Assembly (NCBI GenBank): GCA_038496445.1
Contig: JALMLS010000132.1
Location: 1-23,145, forward strand
Source: Trichosphaerium sp. ATCC 40318
Taxonomy: Eukaryota; Discosea; Flabellinia; Trichosidae
Length of the DNA: 23,145 nt
Reading direction: 5' to 3'
Shown here: one piece after another, positions 8,944 to 20,036 of the stretch
Layout of the letters: the number at the start of each line of letters is the position of its first letter
How positions within the stretch are numbered: position 1 is the stretch's first letter
The notes under the pieces: generated by a model
Seen by the model: the letters and a program-made list of their open reading frames with translations, nothing else
Told to the model about the DNA's origin: nothing
Databases searched by the model: none
Position numbers and translations under genes: made by a program

Positions 8944-9891
8944 TTAAGCCCTATCATCTTCCTCCCAACACCTCTTACTCTTCCGTGCGCCTTTCTCGTA
9001 CTCGTCCTGCCTCTTTAAACGCCCACTTTCATACCACTCGGTGTACTTGCCATGTGGTCTACCGTAAGCGTACGCACACTGTGAAACCAGGTTGCCACCC
9101 TCATAACAAAATGACCATCCATGTCGCTTGTTGTACCGGTACTGTTTTATATATCGCAGCGTTTGGTCGTTGTTCCACTTTGTGACCAATCCGTGTTTGC
9201 AATCGGTAGAATGTTGCACAGACCTTGCACCTATTTTATTGATACAACCGTAGCATTTGGGTGAAATGGCATTTTCTAGCAAACTGGAGATCATCTTTCT
9301 GTTCATTGGGTGTGGAACAACAACTTCGCTATCTGTTGGACGATTGTATATCAGCTCTTCGCGCCCACCAAGATGGTTGAACAGGTGCAAAACCTTCACA
9401 TACATCTTACCACCATCTACACAGATTTTGTACGCGCAAGTGACTTCTTGTGACTTTATCTCATACATCTCTAGTTCAATGAGATAGCTGGTATCGTTCA
9501 TTGTTTCTGTTGGATACGTTACTCGGAAAGCGCTCAGCATTCGCCCTTTGTAGTAACTCACAGCCAGGTCCACACGCTTGAATCCATCGTAAGTTATACA
9601 ATCTCCATGCATTTGCCCATTTACAAAGTTGAATAGCCTACTCTCAGATCTCCACATGCCGTGCTTATTCCAGTTTTCGTCAAAGCGTAAAAAGGAAAGC
9701 TGGCTATCCAAAAGCGGCCACACTTCGTTCACTTTCAAGTCCAATTCCATTATCATCATCTTTAATTCTGTTGGCAAAGTCAGCAGTGTTCGAGCCTACA
9801 AAAGACGAAAAAACAAGGTAAGGATTCATAGCAAGCCAAAATCTCTCCATCTCACCTTGGTGTTGCCGCTAAACCTCTTTTTAGCTGCCAT
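8944..9891 (-). CDS. F-box-like protein with MORN_2/YwqK-type repeats
   Basis: Two exons (9891-9856 and 9795-8944) joined across a 60-nt GTGAGA...TTTTGTAG intron give 295 residues. The basic start MAAKKRFSGNTK leads into TLLTLPTELKMMIMELDL, which has the Leu-Pro-x-Glu-Leu onset of an F-box; such domains bind Skp1 and recruit targets to SCF ubiquitin ligases. The C-terminal third has repeating units of about 23 residues of the G-x-W-x(3)-Y-x-x-G-x-L type, clearest at GWSFCYEGGNLVSQ and GKYTEWYESGRLKRQDEYE, like MORN_2/YwqK repeats. The middle has a Cys-His stretch (SPKCYGCINK, STDCKHG). Combined F-box and MORN architectures are known mainly from giant DNA viruses such as marseilleviruses, so a viral origin is possible; that is inference. 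The intron shows the gene is now a spliced cellular one. It converges with the Ser-Asp gene and diverges from the transposase gene. Confidence 0.72.
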
Positions 9892-10215
9892 CTGTGATGT
9901 TCAGTGTTATAGATGGGTGTTTATTAATTATAAACAATTGCTGCAACTAAGAATGATGTAATTCTTACATAGTTTTTTTGTAGATTTTCTGGATTGTACA
10001 TTGGAGTTTTATAGGAAAAGCCACGTGATAGTATGTTTTTTTTTTTCCTTTTAAGTCAACACTAATTCACCACAGTGTAGTTTTATTAACATATAATCGA
10101 TCGATTCTTGCGCTAGAAGGCTTCAGGTATGTAGTACTGGTATCTCCCTTCTTTTCTTTTACCTTTGCGCTTAATACCAGTAAATTAGACTTATATGTCG
10201 TTCTTTAGTTACATT
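9892..10215. promoter_or_regulatory. Divergent promoter region
   Basis: This 324-nt region separates the start of the F-box/MORN gene (minus) from that of the transposase (plus). It is AT-rich, holds CCACGTGATA at 10021-10030, a T run at about 10038 and ATCGATCGAT at about 10097. No terminal inverted repeat of a transposon could be identified here. Confidence 0.4.
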
Positions 10216-13200
10216 ATGAGCAAAAAAGTATATCCCACAAGGCTGTGCCCCATGTGCCACAAAGAATTTTCAACACACAACTTTTCAGCACACTTGCATA
10301 CAAAAAGTCACCAGGCAAACGTTTTGGCGAAGCTGTGGGAAGTGCGCTCATCCAATAGAGAGCCACCGAACAAAAAAGCACGCACCAGCGATGATGTTGC
10401 TTACGATGAAGTGCTACATGCCAGTGAACAAGTTCAACAACAACAATTGATGCAAAATACCACAGAACCAGAACCTCAACCAGAACCTCAACCAGAACCT
10501 CAACCAGAACCTCAACCACAACCTCAACCACCGCTGCCATTAATGGAGCAAACATTCGTACAGTCAGACATGCTTTACGAAGCTGGTGATCTACTAATGG
10601 AAACGGAGACACAGTGTGTAGATAGGTGTTTAGCCGTTGGCAGGCCATTTCTCTCTATTAGCACTGCTTCATCAGAAGAGAAGGTCTTGTACCTTGCTAA
10701 AAAACTCCAATTGGAACAACAGCTGTCTAATGAAAACATGCAACTCTGGTTCAAATTTATATCGTCCGTGTCAACGCTTGTGGGAAACGCAGAAAACACA
10801 GAAGGTGAAAAGGCCTTCAATTATGAGCATTTGACAAACGACCGAGCCAACAAAGCCTTCAATCTGGTACTTCTCATGACCTCTTTTCCTCTTTTAGCTC
10901 ACTTGCTTTACCAGTACACTCCTACGATAGAGCTCAGCACCATGCACGTAAGGACCAGTGCCACAAAAACCAAAGAACTCTTATATGTGCAGCCGTCCCA
11001 GTATGTCAAGCTGCTCATGTCTCACCTGGTAGACAGAAATGCTATAAACGACACATCCAAGTATGGCTGCACTATACCTAGAGTGAATATGGACGGTGAG
11101 GAAGAGCAAATCCACGTGGTGGCCGGTCCAGAAACGGGAAAGCGCTATAAAGAACTTTTTGATGACGTTGAGAAGATAGAGGAAAACATCAGACTTGCAG
11201 GTACAACTTTTGTTGCAGTTTTTTTGTTCCCCTCCTCAAGCCAATGACCGTTGTGTAGCTTACCTGTGTCACGACAACTTCACTTACGATAAGAGAGACA
11301 GTCTAGGACCCTTGTATTTTGTTATATGGAACTTGCCTAACAGTGAAACAATGCAAGGGATAATGCCTTTGATGGTATTGCCGGCACAAGTGAACATGGA
11401 AGACGCTGCAAAGTATGTCGTTGACGATTTGAAATCGCTGTACAACGGCATAGAGTGTTACTCACAACCCTTGGAAAAGGTGAAAAGCACGTTTATTTCT
11501 TTCTTTTAACGACAAAATAGACTTTCAAAGTGTACGTCAGGTTGGAGAAGATATTGGGGGACATACCTGGAATATGCAAACTCTTGAGTACGGTCTTGTT
11601 ATTGTGTACTTTGCGTGCCATTCACCTCATTTTCTCAAAGGTATAAAGAACCACGCTTCGAAGATGCCTTGTAGAGTTTGCAAAGTATCCAGCAAGAACA
11701 TCAAACTAGGTATCATGGATGTTTGCGAGGATAGAAATATGACGGACACCAGAGTGTTGAAAGCTAGACTGAGTCAGGCGGAAGAGGAAAAGCTCAACAT
11801 CCTCTGTTTGAGAGCTTGGGTAATGGAACTTGTTTTTTGCCTCTGCAATTTATGCCCGTTTTCTTCTAAAGCTTGCATTTTAGAGTCCATTTTTGGATTT
11901 ACCTGGCTTTGACATCTACCATCACACCCCTTATTGTCCTTTTCACAATATCATTCTGGGAGTGTCTAAAGCTATGATCAGCGCCACTGTAGAACTGCTG
12001 CAACAGCGTATGGTAGATTACAAGAAAAAGTTGAGAGAAAAAGTAGCCTGGTACTTGCACCAAAAGCACGTGCACGTCATCAAGTAATGCAAACGGTTTG
12101 GTTGCTTTGCGCTCATGCGACTGTAGAACTAAGGACCTTTGGGACAGCCATGGAGAGCTTGATACTGAGCGTGGCTGGGATGGTACTGACTTCAAATCCT
12201 TTCTGCAGATGGCTTTGTTCGTTTTAAAACCGTATTGTACCAAGGACGAGATGTCCGTGTGGTGAGTGTAGTTTTTTGGGTTTTTTTGGCTGGAATGTTT
12301 GTGTGACCTTCTATTGAAGGAAAGTTTTCTTGGGTTATGTGGCCCTGATTTCTAAGGACTTTTTGCGTACAACGAGGTTGAACGAGTTCACGACCGAGGC
12401 TGCGAGGTTGTTGGACCTGATGCAAAAGCATTTGCCAGGTACCTGTCATTATTGTGGTGATTGGCTGCTATCTAACTCTATCTTCCATAGGAGCAAAAAC
12501 CTCTATACCCAACTTTCACGCGCTGTTTCACCACTCGAAACACGTCGAGATGTTTGGCATGCCCAAACACTACAGGTAACGGCATTCTGTTTGTTGGGTG
12601 CTGACTGGGTTTTTTTAAAGCACTTACGCTTGTGAATCCAGGCACAAAAGGATAAAGAACTGGAAGAACTCCACCAATGGCTTGCACAAAGAAAAGTGAG
12701 AAATATTAGGTCCGTGTTGAGCTGACGCCGATTGCTAGTGACATCATGAAGCGTGAGGCGGCTTTGTTTGCCTCTAATGTGGCTGCGGATCTGGCCACCT
12801 CATTGGTGAGTGTAGGAAAGCCACCTGCTGGTAGAAAAACGTACTTTGGACACGAGGTGACCGTGCCCAAGTTTTACAACATCCCACAGGCGTCTTGGAC
12901 TTTGCGTGAGCGCCCTATTCTCTCATTCTTTTGTTTGCTGATCTGTTTCACGCAGATAACGCTAAAAAAGTGCAACTCACAAAGCGACTGAGAGACATCT
13001 GGTTGAGGGACATTGCCCAGGAGCATCACAGACAACTGGATAGCAGCGTGGTGATGTATAAATCGGCCAAGTGCGAATCTAGAGAGATTGCTCTGTTTAC
13101 AAACACTGAGACTTGTTTCAAATCCTGGAGACCTATTCATGGTGAGGACAGAAGTAACTGCATTTATTTGGAGACGACCAACATTATAAGGATGAAAGAG

Positions 13201-13513
13201 GAAATTTACGTGTTTGGCAGGTAAAGTTGCTGTGCTTTTATTATAATCACATTGCTGCTGATAAATCTCTTTACAATGTAGGTTGTATAAACTGGTAAAT
13301 CAGATAGATAGGTATGACAAACTCACTGACTTGGTTATGTGCGTTGAGTGGTGTTTTCTTGGTTTTGTTGACATCAGTTGCAGGTTGGAGAGAGCTGGCG
13401 ACCTTGCTTGTGTACCTTTGAGCATGGTGTTTAGGCTTGCTTGTGTTGTGCCTGATCCTTGTGAACCTGAGCACTATTTGGATAACTACTATCAGCGTGC
13501 AATACCAAATTGA
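10216..13513 (+). CDS. Transposase of the Transposase_21/tnp2 (CACTA-like) type with N-terminal zinc finger
   Basis: Twelve exons: 10216-11200, 11241-11479, 11521-11587, 11641-11819, 11884-12083, 12127-12261, 12320-12438, 12491-12575, 12642-12695, 12739-12905, 12956-13220 and 13282-13513. They sum to 2727 nt, about 908 residues, without a stop. The eleven introns are 40-66 nt. Residues 10-31 form a C2H2 finger (CPMCHKEF...HLHTKSH) for DNA binding, followed by a (PEPQ)n linker. The core has landmarks of tnp2-like transposases: CHDNFTYD...LGPLYFVIWNLP (probable first catalytic Asp), LGDIPGICKL followed by CRVCK, and PFHNIILGVSKAM. In relatives the last motif usually reads DPMHN; here it is CPFHN. 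The C-terminal part contains IPNFHALFHHSKHVEMFG, comparable to the NMH...L motif of the family. A start at 10195 would add seven residues; 10216 lies just before the finger. The long intact frame argues for recent activity or domestication. Confidence 0.85.
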
Positions 13514-13550
13514 TGGCGATAGCTTTGTACATGATTACATGTAAGTTTAG

Positions 13551-13578
13551 AATAAAATTTCATGAGGCATGTTTTATT
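13551..13578. terminator. Convergent poly(A) signals
   Basis: AATAAA at 13551-13556 (plus) lies 38 nt past the transposase stop. AATAAA on the minus strand at 13578-13573 lies about 27 nt past the stop of the Rab-like relic. Confidence 0.45.
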
Positions 13579-13604
13579 TGCCAAAAGTCGAATTCCATAT
13601 GAAT

Positions 13605-13979
13605 TTATATTTTGACTTGGGGTTTTGTAAATGACCTATATTCTGATTCGATATGAAATCCACTAATCTGTGTATTTCCACAAGATTTCAGATAGAATTC
13701 ATCATGAATTCCATATTTGAAATTGGTACTGTTTGTCTTTCCAACGCCAGTATCACCAATAGTAATGACTTTGTACGATAGTTCTCTACAACTCAATGTA
13801 AGCTATGGTAACAAGCCTAAAACCGAATGTACTGTTCTACATTCGACGTCTTAGTATTCGCTGGAGGGTTTGAAGGGGCTACAAATGCGTAAGTCAATCA
13901 ATTCATACACTTGATAGCCGCAAGGGTGGTGTACTGACTTACCTTTAATTTTTGTATCTTTGCTGCTTTTACTTCCCAT
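13605..13979 (-). pseudogene. Truncated Rab/Ras-like small GTPase relic
   Basis: Exons 13979-13943, 13878-13824 and 13785-13605 join in frame and give about 90 residues. The N-terminus MGSKSSKD fits an N-myristoylation signal. The third exon carries YKVITIGDTGVGKTN, the G1 P-loop (GxxxxGKT) of Rab-like GTPases, and then DEFYLKS in the switch I region. The frame ends at QVKI followed by TAA, where relatives continue into the strand and DTAG motif. Downstream codons (IHMEFDFWQ) no longer show DTAG, NKxD or SAK. The protein therefore lacks most of the GTPase fold and is probably a pseudogene, though splicing and start look intact and an AATAAA follows. The second intron is only 38 nt with a weak GTTTTA donor. 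Confidence 0.65.
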
Positions 13980-14926
13980 TTATTTGATTTTAGTAAATCT
14001 TTGTTTTACGTTTCCAGTTTAAGATAATTGTTGGCTTGTTTAAGACAGGCTTCCAAAGAGTCCTCACTATTGGAGGCAAGAAGGCGCTCCTGTACATTAC
14101 AGGACAGTTTTATGATTTTCTGATACAAATTGGAAAAGCAGTTTTGTCTTCTAGCCCAAAGGCTAGTTTAACACGTGATTCAGAGGCGCAGTATTTTTTT
14201 TTGCACCATTTACCTTTGTAAAAATCGTTATCAAGGCTAGCGTGTGTATTGACATTTCTCTCGTCCGTTTTAATGTGCTGCTGTCGATTGTATCATCTAT
14301 TTTGGATTGATATTTATTACGGAATAACGAAATTGTTTGATAACAATAGCATCCTTCCTTCTCAAAGTGCAAACAAACAAGGACTACCATTAAATTGCAC
14401 TTATAATTTCCTGACAATGATCCTGATATATTCTTTTCAATGTGCACATCCAGATAAACTGAACAAAGTCAGAAAATGAAGTATTCCGTAATGTGAATCA
14501 AATGTATGTTATTAATAACCTGTAATGCTACTCAGAAGCGTTGTGAACACCGCCCTGCTTATAAGTTAACTTTATTCCACGTGATACTTGTATCAACCAC
14601 CAAACAAATTTTGACCAAGGCCATGTATGAGAACACTACCAACAGATGAAAAAAAAATACTGTGAACAAAAATGTAAGCCATTTGGCTGACTTTGTTTTG
14701 TTCCATTTGGCACGCAAATAGTTTTTGCTAAGCCATTAGCCGACAATCACAGGTATAGAATTAAAATTTATTACAGTAACTACACCTTGATGTGATTGCT
14801 GACAAGCGTTGATGTTTGATGTGATGCAATAAACTAATTTGATGAGCATGTAAGTACTACCAATGATGTACTTGGAAATGAAGCAGACTATTTTTTTCTT
14901 ATACTTATACTTGCGACATTTTTAGG
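13980..14926. other. Gene-poor spacer
   Basis: No gene is supported in this AT-rich stretch. A 61-codon plus-strand frame at 14036-14221 (QRVLTIGGKKALLYITG) has no splice context or relative. CACGTGAT occurs near 14172 and 14579. ATTACGGAATA at 14316-14326 is repeated inverted at 14482-14492. The missing last exons of pseudogene A would be expected near 14.5-14.9 kb but were not found. Confidence 0.4.
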
Positions 14927-16825
14927 TTACAGGCGATTCTGGTTTGCCTCTGGTAGTCGTTGAGTAGGCAGAGACGTAAAGGTTGGCAAGCTGGTTATTA
15001 TAGGTAGTGTTACTGGAGGAGCTTGTGGCTTCAATCCTGGTTGTTTTGCCGATTCAATAAATCCTGCTTGTAGCAATTCTGTTTGGTTTCTGGTCAGAGA
15101 AGGTGCTGTTACGCTTGGTTTTAATCGGGAAGGAATTGTTGGAGTATCTATCTTTGATTTGTTAGTTGGTTTGTCCTGTATATACAGGGCTACTGTATCT
15201 ATAGGTATTGAAACAAGCAGGTTTGGTGCATCAGCTATTTTTCGGTGTTTCTTGTTCGTTGTGGGTTGAGTAGTTGTATTATCCACTCTTTTCCTTTTGA
15301 GTGTTGGAAGTGCGTATTGGGTGTCAATGGCAGATAGTTCGTTTCTAATACGTTTCAGTTCTTCTTGATCTTTCTTATACGCAGCCATGCGCTGAAAAAT
15401 AGGACTACACTTGTGTTCTGTATGAACTCGAAATGTTTCTTTTGTTTCTTTGTCAACGCATTTGTCCTCACCGTCTTCATTGTGCTGGTTTAATGATTTG
15501 CTTTCATTGCCTATGGTATCAATTACTATGAGTGTTTGGAACAATGGTACAAATGAGAAAGGTTTCAAAGAATTATAGGATTGAAGAAAAAATGTGAGAA
15601 AAATAAGTTAATTGTCATTATTATTGTTCGTCTCACCTTTTGCATAGTCTTCCTTGTGACTGTCTAGATTATTTTGTAGTTCTTTTATTATAGAATCAGC
15701 TACAGGTATTTTATTCTTGCGTCTAGCAGTTTTGAGTGCTTTTGAGTACAAGTTGGCCAGTTGCATTGCTATTATATGTTAGTCGTAAGAGGCACCCTTA
15801 AAATAAACTCACATACCCAAATCGAATCGTGTTGGGTACATCTCTAAAAGCATTGCTTGAGCAGTGTACCCACAATGCATACAATTCCAATAGTATTTTG
15901 AGTAATTGATCTCCAGCCCATAGATGGTATCTTCAAATACACCTTTATTGAATAAAAGATCTAATTATAATTAAAATTCATCACAGCGTTGTAAATGCTT
16001 AGATCTCCCACGTGATCAGGTTTTTTGAACTCAAGACCGTTCTTTGATAAAAACTGTTTCAGCTAATTTTTTTGTTAGAAGCATTGTTTGTTATTTTCCT
16101 TTACCTTTTCCTGTACTTTGTAGGCATTAGAAAACATAGAAACGTGACTCTTTGCCCCAAAATTGTGCGAGAAAAAACGTTGGCGCATGGCCAAAAAGAG
16201 CTTGGAACAGGAACAATTATTCAAGAGAACAAGAAGATAATGAAAATAACATACTTGGTTTCTTGCCTTTTTGTTTTCTATGAAAACCATCGTACTATAT
16301 ATATACTTCAGTTCTGTGACCTAATACTTCACCCCCAACTCGTTCCATCTAATTTGTAATCAGTAAAAGATAGCAAGCCTCAGTAACACAACGCAGCATC
16401 ACGCTCGTAGGAACTAGTAAAAAAAGCATACTTCCTTTATGGCTGACAAATGCTGTTTAAACGCATCCACATCTTTCTGTATTACAATGTATGTTTTAAA
16501 ATACTCCTTGGCGTGTATATCAGAATGTACCTAGATTCCCTTTATTACACTCAGTGGCGAGCTGCTTCCATTCAGTTGCGGATAAAAAATCACGTGGAAT
16601 GAACTTTGTAACAGACTTTAGATCAATCTTGTGCTGTCGCGGTTTTGAGTGGTGTAACTTTAAGGCTTTATGAGCAAACTCGGTGATCTCTTCTAAAAGT
16701 CTACTTCATCTAAAACTCAAAATAAGACAGAAAGCACAAAAGAAAACAAAAAGCTAGCCTGAAAGTTCGCGTGACGACCCATCCGAGGCACACAAACTTC
16801 CATTCGATTCTCTCTCAATATCCAT
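14927..16825 (-). pseudogene. Family copy A, degenerate
   Basis: This is an inverted relative of copy C. Exon 1 (16825-16759, MDIERESNGS) ends at a GC-type donor (GCTAGC), and exon 2 starts at 16709. Damage relative to C: a one-base loss in the TTT run of exon 2 (about 16696) gives an immediate stop; the exon 2/3 junction around 16530 has a deletion that removed the intron; exon 4 has an inserted TATA and in-frame TAG (about 16300); exon 6 has an inserted AATTATAAT with a stop near 15965. The last long frame (about 15540-14927) is still open and carries RMAAYKKDQEELKRIR, also found in C, and ends NQNRL, lacking the last two exons. Intact stretches such as SKPRQHKID, FLAMRQRFFS and LHCGYTAQAMLLEMYPTRFD make the origin certain. 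Confidence 0.85.
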
Positions 16826-17175
16826 TGTGGCTTTACTGTTTTTTGTCTGAGAGCAAGTTTGGAACAAGTGTACTTGGTTTGTCTGTATCGTATTAATTCA
16901 AGTTGTTACGCCTGAATATGAGTGAGTCAGTTTAAAATAGCGTACAATATCGAAATTACGTAAATCTCATTCGTACCTCTTTTGTTTGTTCCACAGTAGT
17001 TAATAAATTTAATGTGGTGCTGGTCGCAAAGATAATTACATGGTTTTTCTTATTAAATATGAAATGTCGCTTAACAACTCACGTTTACAATAAAACGTGT
17101 ATCTACACCAGGCCATGCAATTGTACTTATTACCTATAAAAACGAGGAGGTCATATGTGGTAGCAATCACGTGAT
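16826..17175 (-). promoter_or_regulatory. Upstream region of copy A shared with copy C
   Basis: Read on the minus strand, this region carries AGTTGTTAAGCGACA, ATGAGATTTA, TGTACGCTATT, ACTCACTCA and ATTCAGGCGT in the same order as the region upstream of copy C (20160-20345). The decamer palindrome ATCACGTGAT lies at 17166-17175. The shared blocks show that promoter and gene were duplicated together. Confidence 0.6.
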
Positions 17176-17967
17176 TTATTTGACATGATTGGTCAACTTA
17201 CTGCAGTGACACAATCTTTTTAGAAATGACATTCTGGTATCTTTTTCTGAAAAACATTTTGTGTTTTGTAGCGTTGGCAGTAACGACAATAATCACGTGG
17301 TGCCTCTACCAATCAAAAAGGTTTTCAAATCGGAGCTTGCAACAGTCGCTTTTTGCCGTGCCTATTTTATGATGACTTAGCCATATTGAGTAATAGTTGA
17401 ACACTCTTGCAGGGCATGGATCGGTTGTTTAGTACAGGATGATTGCCTTTAAGTTGAGTTAAAATTTTTGCGTTTTTATAAAAACTACTATAATAACACG
17501 TGGTACCATCTCATCGCATCTAGCTACATAGTTTGTGTTCAGTAGAAACTAAACAATAAACGGTAGTGCAACAGATTCATTCAACGACGCTACTGTGCAC
17601 TTACCTGGTACTAGGCCTATTAAATAATGGACAACAACAACAAAAACAGCAATAAAAACGTACACCAATCAGTTTTTTTTCTTTTTTTCTTCATATTAAT
17701 GCTGTTCAGGATGTAGATCACGTGATTCCATTACCAAGCCGCCAGTGTTGGATGATCAAAGTGCGTTTTAAATTTTAAACGAGTACAGTTTCCCTGGACT
17801 AAGTGTTTGGCCTTCTGTTCGCGAAACTGGGCTACAGCGTGTTGTATTTCGTAGAAACACGTGTGTTTTGGCGCCATTTGTCCGACATTTCCATTAAACA
17901 GCTCCTTCAAGTTGAGCTATAACTCTATAATTGTGAACGCTCAAAACAGTTCTAACCTTTTTTACAG
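17176..17967. other. Intergenic region upstream of copy B
   Basis: No convincing gene is seen. ATCACGTGGT lies at 17292-17301 and ATCACGTGAT at 17717-17726. A frame starting MDNNNKNSNKN at about 17628 resembles the polar first exons of copies A and C, but its possible donors give the wrong phase for exon 2 of copy B, so B's first exon is not identified. An 81-codon minus-strand frame (17894-18136) is the shadow of exon 2. Confidence 0.4.
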
Positions 17968-19991
17968 GCAATGACCAGTTGTTTAACGAAGTTATGGCTT
18001 TTGCTAAAAAGGCCATAAAGATGCACAATTCGAAACCCAGGAATCCCCAGATTAACCTAAATGATGCCACACAATTCAAAGCATGTGAGTATTTATCAAA
18101 GGGAGAATGGAAAGAGCTTGTTAACAGTGATAACAAACTAAGTAAAAAAACTGAAAGACGAAGGTAAAATTTTTGATTTGTTTTGGTTTGGATTGTTCTT
18201 ATTTAACCTTACACGAAAATGAACTTAGTATACGAGATGCTGCAAATATGGTTAAAATGTATATCGTAATACAAAAAGATCTACAAGGGTTTAAAAAGCA
18301 CCTGAAAGAACTGAATGCAGTACACTTTTTTTTGTTATCACAGTGATATGGACACATTGCTTATGATTTTAGACTCGAACAAAAAGGGGAAACAAAGTAC
18401 CAGGACACTTTTTGAGAACCTATTCTGCAGCAGTCTTTATGAAAAATGATACAGCGAGAAAGCAGGTAGTGTTGGGTTTTTTTTTAATGTTTTACAAATT
18501 TATTTGTTTTTTAAGTTACTCGTTGCTCTCTGTAGATGCTTGTTCTCAGGGATAAATGCCCGCAATGGCGGAATGTTTTCCAATGCTCAAATGGCACAAG
18601 ATAAGGTACAGATAAGGAGGTTTTAAGTAGTGTCTTCAAAGGTATTGACGAAAAAATTAGTTGAAAGAGTTTTTGCACATGAACGGCCTTGTATTCAAAG
18701 AGCCTGAACAATTCAAGCCAGATAGCATATACAAGGCTGTTACAAGCTTCGATTTAGATCTGTTATTCAATAGAGGTGGCTTTAAAGACACTGTGTATGC
18801 GTTGGAGATATACGACACGAGAGTGTCTTGGAAGTCGTTACATTGTGGGTACATTGTTCAAGAAATGCTACTAGAAATGTACCCAACGCGATTTGATTTA
18901 GGTACTAGCCTCACGTGTTTTTTTCCCATCTTGTTTGCCTCATCTAAATAAACGTAGCAAAGCAGTTGCTTGAACATTACAAAAAAGCACTGAGTGTAAC
19001 GGATTGCAACAAAATGAAGACAGCTATCTTAACAAAAGAAAAACTACTAGCGCATGCGAAACATCAAGCAGAAGACTATGCTCAAAGAGAAAAAATGTAT
19101 ATAGCGAAAAAATCAATCAAACGAGAGAAGGAAATACAACAGGAGGGTAAGAACCGTGGTGACACAGAAGTTACACTAAATAGGAGATCATACATTGGTT
19201 TTTTTCCCTCTTTTCTTTCTTGATCCAGAAAACAAAACTAACAAGTTGTAGATCCTATGGACTGTGAAGATTCTAGAATAGGTGATCCAATATTGAGTCC
19301 TCCTGTTATTAAAGACAATCAAACTGTTCATGCTTGTTTTGAGTGGCTTAAACAAAATACAGGTAGTTAGTTTTTTTTTGTTCTTAAATGACTTCTAATA
19401 ATGGTTTGCAGTCATGGGTGAAATTTACAACTCTAAGAACCTGCAACAAAGTAATGAACAAGGAGAAGATCATGATGATTCAAGAATGAATGATTTGGAA
19501 CCTGAGCAAAATGTCTCTGAAGAAAAAAATGCAGAAAAGTCAGACCAAGACATTGTGATAAGAAAAAGAAAATCAAGAGTTACGGCAACTACAAGTACCA
19601 AGAAACAGCGAAAAAAACCACCATTGCGGTATACATTTGATGTAAATCACAAGGCCGCTGTACAAATTAAAACAGAAACGCCAGACACAGTACCAATTGC
19701 ATTCCTCGCAAAAGAGCAGTTGCCATCAACTCAACCAACAAATAATGACTTTGGCAATGGTACCTGGGATATATTGTTATTCTTTATGAATAATATCTCT
19801 GTAGATGGTTTACCCGACAATTTTGAAGAACTAGACACGGATTATATAATGGTAGTTCGTTTTAGTAAGTCATTCTTCTTTAATCACTGTTTTTTTATTA
19901 AAAAGTTGGATTAGGAGGCAAAAGCTATTTCAAGACACCAGCAACTAAGAAGTTTATTAAAGAAAAAGATCTACCGAATGTCAGGATCTAG
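17968..19991 (+). CDS. Family copy B, open from exon 2 to the stop (about 480 residues)
   Basis: Exons 17968-18163, 18229-18319, 18373-18465, 18516-18605, 18661-18901, 18958-19146, 19252-19362, 19412-19759, 19805-19864 and 19915-19991 join without a stop. The first coding exon is missing from my model; the earliest in-frame ATG is in exon 2 (NEVMAF). Conserved segments are AFAKKAIKMHNSKPR, MYIVIQKDLQGFKKH, FSNAQMAQDK, SFDLDLLFNRGGF, WKSLHCGYIVQEML and MYPTRFDLG. These are followed by a Lys/Glu-rich, probably helical region (exon 7), a charged segment with a basic cluster that could be a nuclear localisation signal (RKRKSRVTATTSTKKQRKK), and an end resembling copy C (ELDTDYIMVVRF, then GKSYFKTP). 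Exons 7-9 differ strongly from A and C, while 2-6 and the last two are conserved. Function is unknown. No signal peptide or membrane span is seen. Confidence 0.75.
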
Positions 19992-20036
19992 AGACAAAAA
20001 GATTTATCAGTGATAGCAATCGATCATGTCAAGTAA

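Noticed and set aside
10214-10648. Minus-strand 144-codon frame with Val-rich repeats
   Set aside because: It is antisense to the (PEPQ)n linker of the transposase and has no other support.
14036-14221. 61-codon plus-strand gene
   Set aside because: No upstream signal, splice partner or relative; length is within chance for AT-rich DNA.
14316-14492. MITE bounded by ATTACGGAATA inverted repeats
   Set aside because: The arms are only 11 bp, no target-site duplication is seen and no second copy occurs in the window.
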